Of a stretch of 64,000 nt of DNA, positions 29,416 through 37,404 are shown in pieces. The translations under genes were made by a program, and so were the position numbers. Under the pieces are notes generated by a model that was given only the letters and a program-made list of their open reading frames with translations, was not told the DNA's origin and made no database searches. Source of the stretch: Shewanella psychropiezotolerans (lineage in GTDB: Bacteria; Pseudomonadota; Gammaproteobacteria; Enterobacterales; Shewanellaceae); NCBI RefSeq assembly GCF_007197555.1, contig NZ_CP041614.1, positions 4,890,001-4,954,000 on the forward strand. Reading direction: 5' to 3'. Position 1 is the stretch's first letter. Each line of letters opens with the position of its first letter.

Positions 29416-31881
29416 TCATGCACTCATCTCCCGCGTCCAGTTCAGCGTCCTGAGAAGGTCGGCAAAGACGCCAGCGGCGGTCACGTCTGTCCCCGCGCCA
29501 TACCCTCTGAGCACAAATGGAATGGGCTGATAATAACGACTGTAGAAAGCCAAGGCATTCTCGCCACCTTTTACGCTATATAAGGGGTCTTGAGCATCCA
29601 CTTCGGCTATTTTAACCCGGCAACCTTCATCATCTATCTGGCCGACATAACGTAGAACCTTGCCTTCATTCTTGGCTTTCTCAACCCATTGGGCGATCTG
29701 CTGATCTAACTTGGGCAGATTAGCCATAAAGGTTTCCACATCGCCGCTGGCATCGAATGACTCAGGTAAAACAGACTCTATCTGAATATCTTCCAGCTCC
29801 AGATCCATGCCGACTTCACGAGCCAGAATCAGTACTTTTCTGGCGACATCCATGCCACTAAGATCGTCACGGGGATCAGGCTCAGTGAAACATTTATCTC
29901 TGGCGATTCCCGTCGCCTCAGACAGAGACATCCCCTCATCTAACATGCCGAAGATGTATGAAAGAGAGCCGGATAATATGCCGTTAAACTTGAGTAACTT
30001 ATCGCCGGCAAACAGGAGTTTCTTCAAGTTATCGATAACAGGCAGCCCGGCACCAACCGTTGTTTCATATAGAAACTGTCTACGTTGTTTCAAAGCAGTT
30101 TCACGCAGTCCACGGTAATAAGCGATCTCTCGGGTATTCGCTTTCTTATTGGGCGTTACCACGTGCAAGCCCGCATTCATAACATCGATATAGCGATCTG
30201 ATACACGCTCACTCGAAGTACAGTCGACCAAAACCGGGTTTAACAGCTGCTCCTCTTTGGCCCAGTCAAGCATCTGCTCAATATCCCATTGAGTCTGACT
30301 ATCAGCGAGCAGTCCCTGCCACTCGTTAAGATTAACGCCTTTGGCATCGAGTAGCATGTGACGCGAGTTGGCAATTCCGCATACTCTGATACTGATATGC
30401 TCCTGCTTTAACATCTCTGTTTGCTGCTTAATTTGTTCCAGCAGCCCGGCACCTACATTGCCACAGCCCACGAGGAATACATCCAGATAATGCTGAACAT
30501 CGAAGAAGCTCTGATGACAGGCACTGATGGCATGCTTAGTCTTACGCTGCTCTATTACGGTTGAGATTGAACGCTCAGAGGAGCCTTGGGCGATAGCTAT
30601 GATGTTCACCGTCGCCTGAGCGAGAGCCTGGAAGAATTTACCGGCTACACCTTTATGGGTGCGCATGCCGTCACCGATAAGCGACACTATGGCTAAATCA
30701 TGGCGCATCTCGATAGGCTCAAGAATGTCACTCTTAAGCTCAAGTTCAAACTCAAGCTCTAATGAATCCTTGGCTTTTTCTGCATCCTGGGTATTGATAC
30801 AGAAGCTGATGCTGTATTCAGATGAGCTTTGGGTGATCAATGAAATTGAAATTCCGGAACGAGAGATAGCTCCTAAGGTACGACTCGCCATACCCACCAT
30901 GCCTTTCATCCCAGGTCCTGAGATATCAAACATGGTTTGGGCGTCTAAATTAGAGATGGCTTTGACATTTAACCCACTCTTATCGGCTTCATTTGAAACT
31001 AAGGTTCCCGGTGCTTTAGGGTTAAAGCTATTACGGATATAGCAAGGGATATGGTACTGAGCGATAGGAGAAATGGTCTTTGGATGCAGCACTTTAGCCC
31101 CAAAATAGGATAACTCCATCGCCTCTTGATAACTCAACTGAGAAAGTAGTTTAGCATCGCTGACGACACGGGGATCGGTATTGTAGACACCGTCGACATC
31201 TGTCCAGATCTCACAACAGGATGCGTCGATACAAGCGGATAATACCGCTGCGGAGTAGTCAGAGCCGTTACGACCTAAGATCACAGTGCGCCCTAGCTTA
31301 TCGCCGGCAGTAAAGCCCGGCATCACCCAAACTCTATGTTCATCTAAATTAACTTGACTGAAGCGCGCCTTACTCGACTCGATATCGACCAGTGATTCCA
31401 GCGGATCTCCGGTGCCCAAAAGTAAGTCTTGAGGGACGAGTTGCTGTGAGCTAAGACCTTTAGTTTTCATCAGCTGCACCATAAGCGCAGCAGACAGCTT
31501 CTCACCACCCACTAAAATCTCAGCCCTCACAAAGTCAGGACACTCTTTAAGTAAGCTAATACCTAATAGTTTGTTATCCCAAAAACTGAGTTGCTGTACC
31601 AGCTTCTCCATAAGGGACTCGAGTTGCGATGTTTGTAATACCGCAGAGGCTTCTTGATAGAGACAACTAAACACAGACTCCACATTTCCAAGCGCACCTT
31701 TATAGTCTCCACCACTCACGGCAGCTTCGACCATCTCAAGTAAACCGTTAGTCACAGTCGCCGGAGCCGATAACACTACGGCTACCGCTTCTTCCTTTGC
31801 AGTATCCGCGACTATGTCTGCAGCTGTGTTAAATCGTTGCCAATTGGCCAGCGAGGTACCACCAAATTTCATCACTTTCAT
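29416..31881 (-). CDS. thrA: ThrA, aspartokinase I / homoserine dehydrogenase I
   Basis: Bifunctional enzyme for the first and third steps from aspartate to threonine. 821 residues from ATG 31881, which has AAGGAGA at SD distance; upstream in-frame codons lie inside that SD. The N-terminal kinase ([47 protein letters not shown]) is followed by paired ACT regulatory domains (about 310-460) and the C-terminal dehydrogenase ([17 protein letters not shown], about 465; the [20 protein letters not shown] region; [18 protein letters not shown]). Threonine feedback through the ACT domains is expected. Expression is controlled by the thrL attenuator just upstream. Confidence 0.97.
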   Translation of the reverse strand: MKVMKFGGTSLANWQRFNTAADIVADTAKEEAVAVVLSAPATVTNGLLEMVEAAVSGGDYKGALGNVESVFSCLYQEASAVLQTSQLESLMEKLVQQLSFWDNKLLGISLLKECPDFVRAEILVGGEKLSAALMVQLMKTKGLSSQQLVPQDLLLGTGDPLESLVDIESSKARFSQVNLDEHRVWVMPGFTAGDKLGRTVILGRNGSDYSAAVLSACIDASCCEIWTDVDGVYNTDPRVVSDAKLLSQLSYQEAMELSYFGAKVLHPKTISPIAQYHIPCYIRNSFNPKAPGTLVSNEADKSGLNVKAISNLDAQTMFDISGPGMKGMVGMASRTLGAISRSGISISLITQSSSEYSISFCINTQDAEKAKDSLELEFELELKSDILEPIEMRHDLAIVSLIGDGMRTHKGVAGKFFQALAQATVNIIAIAQGSSERSISTVIEQRKTKHAISACHQSFFDVQHYLDVFLVGCGNVGAGLLEQIKQQTEMLKQEHISIRVCGIANSRHMLLDAKGVNLNEWQGLLADSQTQWDIEQMLDWAKEEQLLNPVLVDCTSSERVSDRYIDVMNAGLHVVTPNKKANTREIAYYRGLRETALKQRRQFLYETTVGAGLPVIDNLKKLLFAGDKLLKFNGILSGSLSYIFGMLDEGMSLSEATGIARDKCFTEPDPRDDLSGMDVARKVLILAREVGMDLELEDIQIESVLPESFDASGDVETFMANLPKLDQQIAQWVEKAKNEGKVLRYVGQIDDEGCRVKIAEVDAQDPLYSVKGGENALAFYSRYYQPIPFVLRGYGAGTDVTAAGVFADLLRTLNWTREMSA

Positions 31882-31913
31882 ATCTTCTCCTTGTACCACG
31901 CTACCTTAAGAAA

Positions 31914-31948
31914 CAAAAAAGCCCGCTCCTTGGTATGGGAGCGGGCTG
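31914..31948 (-). promoter_or_regulatory. thr operon attenuator (terminator hairpin)
   Basis: On the minus strand AGCCCGCTCC-CATACCAA-GGAGCGGGCT is followed by TTTTTTG. It lies between the thrL leader stop (31974) and the thrA SD. With the Thr/Ile-rich leader it forms a standard transcription attenuator. Confidence 0.92.
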
Positions 31949-31973
31949 TTGTTTACATTCTGTTAGAGTATGT

Positions 31974-32045
31974 TCAGCCTGCCCCCACGATAATAATCGT
32001 GGTGGTTGTAATAATGGTCGTTACAACTGAATTCAGGCTCGGCAT
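31974..32045 (-). CDS. thrL: ThrL, thr operon leader peptide
   Basis: 23-codon leader ORF read from ATG 32045. It starts MPSLNSVV and continues with T-T-I-I-T-T-T-T-I-I-I before VGAG: six threonines and five isoleucines in eleven consecutive codons, the residues sensed by the E. coli thr leader. When charged tRNA-Thr or tRNA-Ile is scarce the ribosome should stall here and prevent the downstream terminator from forming. The position, 26 bases before the terminator hairpin, is right for this mechanism. Confidence 0.92.
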   Translation of the reverse strand: MPSLNSVVTTIITTTTIIIVGAG

Positions 32046-32241
32046 TATAAAAACGTACTCATCCAAAAAGTTTAAAATCTGTGACTACAGAATTGCTTTT
32101 TTTTAAGGTGTGTGTCAACCCTTGATTAACAAGTTAATCAAAAAAATGCTGTTCGATTCTATTCTCTGCTATTACCCACGAGATAAGCCGCGTCTAAGTA
32201 GAGTTCTTGCATAATTAAGGTAACAAGCTTAATTAGATAAC

Positions 32242-32259
32242 GTTTACGACAACGTAAAC
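32242..32259. promoter_or_regulatory. Operator-like palindrome upstream of thrL and slyD
   Basis: GTTTACG-ACAA-CGTAAAC, a perfect 7-bp inverted repeat with a 4-base centre, in the 548-base gap between thrL and slyD. The type resembles a repressor operator; the regulator is unknown. The rest of the gap (32046-32593) is AT-rich; a TTGACA at the complement of 32113-32118 could be the thr promoter -35 box. Confidence 0.4.
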
Positions 32260-32524
32260 AATTTTGTATTGCTTTGTTAAATAAGGATTTAATTATACAC
32301 TTGAGAATAAATCGTGAGTAAACTAGATAAAACACACCTTAACCAGAACGATTCTGATATAACGAGTGAAATGACCAGTTTTTCCTTATATGCTCACCTG
32401 ACTTCACTATGAATTTTATCGCATAAAATATAACTAATTAGTCAATTTCGGTTTTTGTCCTCAATAAGACTCACTTTACTCAGGGGAGCCCTGCCTTTTT
32501 TAATCGTGAACTTCCTACCATAAG

Positions 32525-32538
32525 CTGATTCAAATCAT
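32525..32538. promoter_or_regulatory. Possible FNR/EtrA-like site upstream of slyD
   Basis: CTGAT-TCAA-ATCAT, 8 of 10 to TTGAT-N4-ATCAA, 55 bases before the slyD start. Similar sequences arise by chance, so this is weak. Confidence 0.3.
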
Positions 32539-32593
32539 CGCTAACTAATAAAAACCACGCTAGAATGCGCGCACATTTTGAATTGGAGGCGAT

Positions 32594-33184
32594 ATGAAAA
32601 TCACCCAACACAGCGCTGTTAGCATCCACTACCGTTTAACCGATGAAAAAGGTGAGTTAATTGAAGATTCCTTCGATGGCGAACCTATGGTCTATCTTCA
32701 TGGTACCGAAAACATGATCCCCGGCCTAGAGTCTGAACTTGAAGGTAAAGTTGCAGGCGACAAACTGGATGTAACGGTTGGTGCAGAAAATGGTTATGGT
32801 CCTTATCATGACGGACTACGCCAGGAAGTGCCCTTAAGTGCATTCGGTGATATAGAAGATATCGTTCCTGGTATGCGTTTCATCGCTGATACAGAAATGG
32901 GACAACGTCCGGTTCAAGTCAAAGAAATTAAAGATGATGTCGTCGTTGTCGACGGTAACCATCCCCTAGCCGGTCAGTCACTGCATTTCAGCGTCGAAGT
33001 CCTGGAAGTTCGTGAAGCCACAGCCGAAGAGATAGCCCACGGTCATATCCATGCTCACGGTAGCTGCGGCGGTTCTGATCACGGTCATGAACATAGCCAC
33101 GAAGGCGGTTGCTGTAGCGAGAAAAAAGATGAGCCAGCAAAAGAGGGTTGTGATGGCAATGGTGGTTGCGGCTGTAAGAGCTAA
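32594..33184 (+). CDS. slyD: SlyD, FKBP-type prolyl isomerase and metallochaperone
   Basis: 196-residue cytoplasmic prolyl isomerase and nickel/zinc metallochaperone. The N-terminal FKBP/IF domain spans about 1-150 (VSIHYRLTDEKGELIEDS, VYLHGTENMIPGLESELEG, DGNHPLAGQSLHFSVEVLEVREAT). The C-terminal 45 residues are His/Cys/Gly rich (HGHIHAHGSCGG, DHGHEHSHEGGCC, GNGGCGCKS), the metal-binding tail that distinguishes SlyD from FkpB. In E. coli SlyD supports [NiFe]-hydrogenase maturation. The SD is TTGGAGG before ATG. It is a single gene ending in a terminator. Confidence 0.95.
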   Translation: MKITQHSAVSIHYRLTDEKGELIEDSFDGEPMVYLHGTENMIPGLESELEGKVAGDKLDVTVGAENGYGPYHDGLRQEVPLSAFGDIEDIVPGMRFIADTEMGQRPVQVKEIKDDVVVVDGNHPLAGQSLHFSVEVLEVREATAEEIAHGHIHAHGSCGGSDHGHEHSHEGGCCSEKKDEPAKEGCDGNGGCGCKS

Positions 33185-33240
33185 CCTCCCTTATCAGTTA
33201 AGCAAATACAAAGTTTCGCCCTCATAAGTAATTGATATGA

Positions 33241-33278
33241 ACCTGTTACACTTTAAAAGTGTGTTGCAGGTTTTTTTT
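33241..33278 (+). terminator. slyD terminator
   Basis: ACCTG...CAGGT and ACACTT/AAGTGT form a long, slightly imperfect stem, followed by eight T. Confidence 0.85.
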
Positions 33279-33343
33279 ACCCTATACTTTCTAATATTCA
33301 ATTAGCGATGGATTCGCAGCCACTCATACAAAGGACTGTTTTA

Positions 33344-33729
33344 ATGTTAACCAAACCCATGTACGAAATTCTCCCCGTTAGCTATATGGCCATAGGCGTT
33401 ACCAGCATGCTCATGCTAGATCAAGACTATGCGATAGCTTCGGCCCTCGTCATGTTTATCTTAGGAGCAAAAACTTACACTATGCGCTCACAGAACAGAC
33501 GCACAGATCCCCTGAGAAAACGTAAATCTGGCACACTTCCTAGCTCAATCTATGATGCCACCCCTTCATCTACCTCTTGCTTGCCACACTGATGTTCAAA
33601 CTGTTCCCATCTGGTATCGGACCCGCTATAGGTATTGTGCTAATGACTTACTCTCTGTATATCTTAGTCAGACGTTCATCAAACAGACGTCACTGCCTGC
33701 CTTCCCGTCAGGAATTTACCAATTTTTAA
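33344..33729 (+). CDS. Small conserved membrane protein, frame interrupted once
   Basis: The first frame runs from ATG 33344 (AAAGGA upstream) with two hydrophobic spans (about residues 6-38) and the segment RSQNRRTDPLRKRKSGTLPSS, then degenerates into a stop at 33592. A second frame continues from about 33566 as FIYLLLATLMFKLFPSGIG, a third and fourth span, then LVRRSSNRR and a stop at 33729. Adding one C to the CCCC run at 33561-33564 joins the frames into a 128-residue four-span protein. I recognise it as a small Shewanella membrane protein next to slyD; its function is unknown. It converges on trpR with 10 bases between stops. Confidence 0.68.
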
Positions 33730-33739
33730 CCGCGACTGA

Positions 33740-34018
33740 CTATTCAAGTATTAATAGCTTAATTTTATCTCTTTGCTCTGCCGTCATGTTCTTCAGATAA
33801 TTTGAGCAACGAGTGATCGTTGCTATGCTAATCTGAAATTCACCAGCGATCTGACGTTGACTCAACTCACCTTTGAGGAGGGCTTGGAACACCTTGAGTC
33901 GACTGGCTATCGCACTACGCTCATCTTCTGTGAGTAACAGCTCAAACAGCTCCAGAAGCGCATTATGATCGTGGTGATTCACCACCTTCTCTAACACCAA
34001 TCCCCATTCTGCTCTCAT
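33740..34018 (-). CDS. trpR: TrpR, trp operon repressor
   Basis: 92-residue tryptophan-dependent repressor. Seen: LLLTEDERSAIASRLKVFQALLKG and the helix-turn-helix ELSQRQIAGEFQISIATITRCSNYLK, the conserved core of TrpR. The ATG at 34018 has AGGAG six bases upstream; an upstream in-frame start would put the SD inside the gene. The distance to the convergent membrane-protein gene is 10 bases. Targets (trp, aroH, trpR) are not in this window, though aroF-tyrA and pheA are. Confidence 0.94.
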   Translation of the reverse strand: MRAEWGLVLEKVVNHHDHNALLELFELLLTEDERSAIASRLKVFQALLKGELSQRQIAGEFQISIATITRCSNYLKNMTAEQRDKIKLLILE

Positions 34019-34248
34019 AAACTCTCCTACGTACTGGCTTACCATTACAATAGTGTATCAACAAATGCGCCGAAGCCAAACCATTCCAAGTAAATGACAC
34101 CGAGATTTACTCACAATAGAAGATGAGTCATAACTTGTTGCATCTTTACATGTAAAGCCTTGAATTTTCCCATGTGTCTGGACATAAAAACAGAATACAA
34201 TACCGAGTGGAACATCACATAATCAGAAAAATTCGTGAGAGCAATACA

Positions 34249-34710
34249 ATGAACAAAAAATTAAAAATGACAGTTTTGGCATTGGTATCTAGTGCCATCT
34301 TGTCTACAGCAGTACAGGCAAGTAACTTTAAAGAAGCTGATGATGCTATACATTACCGTCAATCAGCCTTCAGCCTTATGGCACATAACTTCGGTGATAT
34401 GGGTGCCATGTTAAAAGGCAAGAAGCCGTTTGACTCAGAGGTTTTTGCCATGCGCGCGGAAAATGTTGCCGCCCTGTCTAAGCTTCCTTTGGAAGGTTTT
34501 ATCCCAGGTTCAGATCAGGGAGAGACCGGAGCCTTAGCAAAGATCTGGACTGAAAAGTCAGACTTTGACTCTAAGATGAAAGCCCTACAGGACAATGCTG
34601 CAGCACTACTTCTTGCTTCGGCATCTGACGATAAAAAATTGTTGAAGCAATCTTTTATGCAGGTAGCTAAGAGCTGTAAAGGCTGTCATGACGTCTACAA
34701 GAAAGATTAA
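34249..34710 (+). CDS. Cytochrome c' (class II c-type cytochrome)
   Basis: 153 residues with a Sec signal (about 24 residues, cleavage near VQA-SNF), so periplasmic. It is a four-helix bundle protein with a single heme site CKGCHD near the C-terminus, the class II arrangement. Cytochromes c' bind NO and protect against nitrosative stress; electron transfer is the other possibility. ATG 34249 was chosen for the signal peptide; the upstream extension is unlikely. It converges with a b-type cytochrome gene that could be its membrane partner. Confidence 0.9.
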   Translation: MNKKLKMTVLALVSSAILSTAVQASNFKEADDAIHYRQSAFSLMAHNFGDMGAMLKGKKPFDSEVFAMRAENVAALSKLPLEGFIPGSDQGETGALAKIWTEKSDFDSKMKALQDNAAALLLASASDDKKLLKQSFMQVAKSCKGCHDVYKKD

Positions 34711-34740
34711 TTGCTAATCTTTTCTAATGTTTAGCAATTA

Positions 34741-34775
34741 AAAATGCCAGAGTCTGATGAACTCTGGCATTTTTA
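34741..34775. terminator. Bidirectional terminator between the two cytochrome genes
   Basis: AAATGCCAGAGT and ACTCTGGCATTT around CTGATGA, flanked by A and T tracts, so it can end both convergent genes. Confidence 0.9.
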
Positions 34776-34805
34776 TTGCTGATTTATAAAACTATAATTT
34801 GAGTA

Positions 34806-35474
34806 TCACAGCATCTGGACAATCGGCAAGATGAGGTAATTTCCCACTACCCCAGCCAGAAGTGCAAAAAGTAGCAGTGCTATAAAGAAAGATCTGAACG
34901 CGAGCGTGCTACCAGATTGCTCCGCTACCTTCTTATAGCCAGTGATCATAGGCAAAATAAGCTTATCACCTTTCAACGTATGTACCAGCACAGCCAATAC
35001 ATGTATCGAGGCTAACAATAAAATGAAATTGAATGTTTGCTTATGTAGCCAAGTCAACCACAAGGCTGTTTCATGTGAGACATAATTATAAAATGGGCCT
35101 TCAGTAAAGATATCGTCAGTCGCGAACAGCCCAGTTGATAGCTGAAGCGTCAAAATACCTATTAACGCCAGCACCATATAACCACCTAGCGGGTTATGAC
35201 CTACGCTAGGCGACACACCATGACGTTTGATATTAGTGATATATTGGAACACTGTTTTTGGATGCTTAATAAAATGGCTGAATCTGGCTGTGTCACTGCC
35301 AACGATGCCCCAGATGAGTCGAAATACAATCAGTACCAGCATTGAGTAAGCCATCACCTGATGCCACACCAACTCTCCGGCATCTGCCGACCACCACAAG
35401 CCCGCTAACAGGCCTATCATTGTCCAATGGAATACTCTTGTTGGGATATCCCAAACTCTCACTCTATTATTCAT
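34806..35474 (-). CDS. Cytochrome b561-type / Ni-Fe-hydrogenase-like cytochrome b
   Basis: 222-residue integral membrane diheme cytochrome b. Seen: start MNNRVRVWDIPTRVFHWTM, with the early His of the family, four to five hydrophobic spans, and further His candidates in LVWHQVMAYS, HNPLGG, HKQTFNFILLLASIHVLAVLVH. The family passes electrons between quinones and periplasmic partners. It is transcribed towards the cytochrome c' gene and shares its terminator; pairing of the two proteins is inferred from this arrangement. Confidence 0.87.
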   Translation of the reverse strand: MNNRVRVWDIPTRVFHWTMIGLLAGLWWSADAGELVWHQVMAYSMLVLIVFRLIWGIVGSDTARFSHFIKHPKTVFQYITNIKRHGVSPSVGHNPLGGYMVLALIGILTLQLSTGLFATDDIFTEGPFYNYVSHETALWLTWLHKQTFNFILLLASIHVLAVLVHTLKGDKLILPMITGYKKVAEQSGSTLAFRSFFIALLLFALLAGVVGNYLILPIVQML

Positions 35475-35704
35475 TTTTTACCTAGTAAAAACCTAATGAC
35501 TAAACACCATTGTGGATGTTTAAAAGGATACGCGGAAGATGATATTTGAAGATGGTTTGGGAGGCAAGAATAGATAAGTAACTAAACTTATCCGTTCAAA
35601 TATGAGCCTGTTTAAATCAGTTTTCAAGGCTTTTTTAACAGATATTTTCTAAAAATGACTGAGTGATCAAATTAAAAGCTAACGGCCAGAAATCACCACA
35701 AAAA

Positions 35705-35720
35705 TGTGATCTAGATCACG
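35705..35720. promoter_or_regulatory. CRP-type box upstream of raiA
   Basis: TGTGA-TCTAGA-TCACG, 9 of 10 matches, 57 bases before the raiA start. raiA is under CRP control in E. coli, so this is a good candidate. Confidence 0.65.
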
Positions 35721-35777
35721 ACTTTTACCGCTGAGCTTGGTAATCTGAATTCAAGGAAACAACAAAAGGTTCAATAT

Positions 35778-36140
35778 ATGACAAAGATTACAAGTAAACA
35801 CCTTGAAGTTACTCCACTTATCCGCGAACGTATTCAGGCACGTTTAGAGAAGCTCTCTAGGCATGACATACAGCTGATCAATCCCCATGTGATCATCACC
35901 CAAGAGAAGCAGCAGTTTAAAATCGAAGCATCTGTAGGCATTCCCGGTCATAAGCTTTTCGCCCAAGCCAAACATGAAGATCTTTACTCCGCCATCAATG
36001 CCATGGGACAGAAGCTTGAGAAGCAGCTAAACCGCCAGACCCATAAGCCAGAGGCTCAGCGCTATACCGCGCTTAAAAGAGATGAAGCAGCGCTCGACGA
36101 TGGTCTTGAAGGTGAATTTGAAGAAGAATATGCAGCCTGA
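35778..36140 (+). CDS. raiA: RaiA (YfiA), ribosome-associated inhibitor
   Basis: 120-residue stationary-phase factor of the HPF/RaiA family that binds the 30S decoding region and keeps ribosomes idle. Seen: MTKITSKHLEVTPLIRERI, the basic/alternating beta-alpha-beta fold, KHEDLYSAINAMGQKLEKQL, and an acidic C-terminal extension (DDGLEGEFEEEYAA) as in RaiA rather than the shorter HPF. It is upstream of pheL-pheA, the same order as E. coli raiA-pheL-pheA, but separated here by over 1 kb of non-coding sequence. A 10-bp stem, ACGGTCGATT/AATCGACCGT (about 36187-36234), follows the stop. Confidence 0.93.
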   Translation: MTKITSKHLEVTPLIRERIQARLEKLSRHDIQLINPHVIITQEKQQFKIEASVGIPGHKLFAQAKHEDLYSAINAMGQKLEKQLNRQTHKPEAQRYTALKRDEAALDDGLEGEFEEEYAA

Positions 36141-36558
36141 GTCGTCAATGATTCAGTGCTTTTCAAACATAAACAACTACTCTTAAAAACGGTCGATTCA
36201 CATTTCGAAAAACTGACTATAAATCGACCGTAATACAGAGCGAAACCCTTACACCATGCTACTATTAAGGTATGGTGAAGATGAAAAAATGTTCTACACC
36301 AATTCGGAGGCCAAAACATTTAACTTGCGCAATAGGCGTAAAAATGTCATCAGGGATGCTTAGTAATTAGCAATAAAGGATGACTGACTAAATTAGTCTA
36401 AATTCGCCTAGTCATAAGAGGAGCATCTCCAACAGGGGCTGCACATAAGGCCAAACAGTCTAACTTTCCACAACTTAGGTGGTGAAGTATCACTAAGGTC
36501 TACAATCAGATCAAGATAATTGACGAGCTTGGGAAACTTAGCAAATTAGTTTGTAAAA

Positions 36559-36662
36559 GGGAACGGGCGAACAGATACGCCACAATGCAGCAATAGCTAA
36601 TCACAATAGCGCCAGCAATGCATTAGGCCAATAAGCTAAAAACAGCTAACACGCCCGATTTT
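36559..36662 (+). ncRNA. Candidate structured RNA unit 1 between raiA and pheL
   Basis: About 104 bases bounded by ACGGGCG and CGCCCGATTTT, which pair to close the unit. Inside: AATGC/GCATT segments and GCT-AAAAAC-AGC. A related unit occurs at 36873-36970. The surrounding interval 36141-37118 has no credible ORF. Strand is chosen from the terminal CGCCCGATTTT; expression is not shown. Confidence 0.45.
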
Positions 36663-36872
36663 GTAAAGTACGCATCTCACTTACGCTTTTGACTAGGTTA
36701 ATGGCAACAGTAAATAGAAAGATGTAAACAAAGAGACCATTGACCGGGATGCGGTGAAATCAAGACTCCACTTTCTATCATAAATGGTAAAGTGAAAGAC
36801 GAGATTTCCATTAGAAATACAGAAGGTATATTGACAAATAAAACGGTTATACGCGTGATGCTAAACGTAACA

Positions 36873-36970
36873 TGGGTACGGGCGATTTAAAGTGCCACTA
36901 TGCGGCAAATGCTAATGACAACAGCAACGCATTCGGCCATTGAGCTAAAAACAGCGATAAAGCCTGAATA
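36873..36970 (+). ncRNA. Candidate structured RNA unit 2, paralogue of unit 1
   Basis: Shares TACGGGCGA, TGCGGCAAATGCTAATGACA, CGCATTCGGCCATTGAGC and GCT-AAAAAC-AGC with unit 1. The outer closing helix is kept with changes (GGGC with GCCT through a G-U pair). The similarity ends at both edges of the unit. Between the two units, 36739-36790 has further hairpins (ACCG-GGATG-CGGT; CACTTT/AAAGTG). Confidence 0.42.
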
Positions 36971-37118
36971 GTTAACGATATCGGATCCATATTTTCTTTA
37001 GAGATATCGAGTGAACCTAAGATCTCGCTTCCCTTATTTGAGGTTAAGAAGCGAAAGATTGAAGATTCAATCACCATTAGGAGGCATTCTCAGTTTGATT
37101 TTTTATTCGTTTCATCCC

Positions 37119-37146
37119 AAAGCGCACCTCAGGTGCGCTTTTTTAA
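37119..37146 (+). terminator. Strong terminator upstream of pheL
   Basis: AAAGCGCACCT-C-AGGTGCGCTTTTTT: nearly loop-free long stem followed by six T. No ORF precedes it within 970 bases, so it probably ends a non-coding transcript or a long raiA mRNA. Confidence 0.85.
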
Positions 37147-37248
37147 TTCTAAGTTTAAATAGGCAAAAACGTTGTCTTTAACTATGAATTTATAAAAATT
37201 GCATAGATTTTCATTGACAGTACAGAGCACGGGCTTTAATTTGTACAG

Positions 37249-37302
37249 ATGAAAATATTCAGCGATCACTTTTTTACTTTCTTTTTTATTCCCCCCATCT
37301 AG
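37249..37302 (+). CDS. pheL: PheL, pheA leader peptide
   Basis: 17-codon ORF MKIFSDHFFTFFFIPPI, with six phenylalanines, equivalent to E. coli PheL. Stalling at Phe codons when tRNA-Phe is uncharged should favour the antiterminator described in the next entry. It is 102 bases before pheA. The peptide sequence itself differs from E. coli; only the Phe richness and position are conserved. Confidence 0.9.
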   Translation: MKIFSDHFFTFFFIPPI

Positions 37303-37368
37303 GGAGGCGGAATTTCGGTGTAAAAACGAAAGTGAAAATTCCAAAGCCTCCCTAAGGGAGGCTTTTTT
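37303..37368 (+). promoter_or_regulatory. pheA transcription attenuator
   Basis: Terminator AAAGCCTCCC-TAA-GGGAGGCTTTTTT at 37343-37368. The competing antiterminator is also visible: GGGAGGCGGAATTTC right after the pheL stop (37303-37317) can pair with GAAAATTCCAAAGCCTCCC (37333-37352). The GCCTCCC strand is shared between the two, as in classical attenuation. Confidence 0.88.
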
Positions 37369-37404
37369 GTAACCGTTTTTTGTAGTAGTAAGATTGAGGG
37401 CAAC

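Noticed and set aside
31837..32106. 89-residue plus-strand ORF over the thr leader
   Set aside because: It is antisense to thrL and the attenuator, whose features are much better supported.
36062..36319. Minus-strand ORF after raiA, and the 37129-37419 ORF over pheL
   Set aside because: The first overlaps the end of raiA in antisense and the second is antisense to pheL and its attenuator; neither has an SD.
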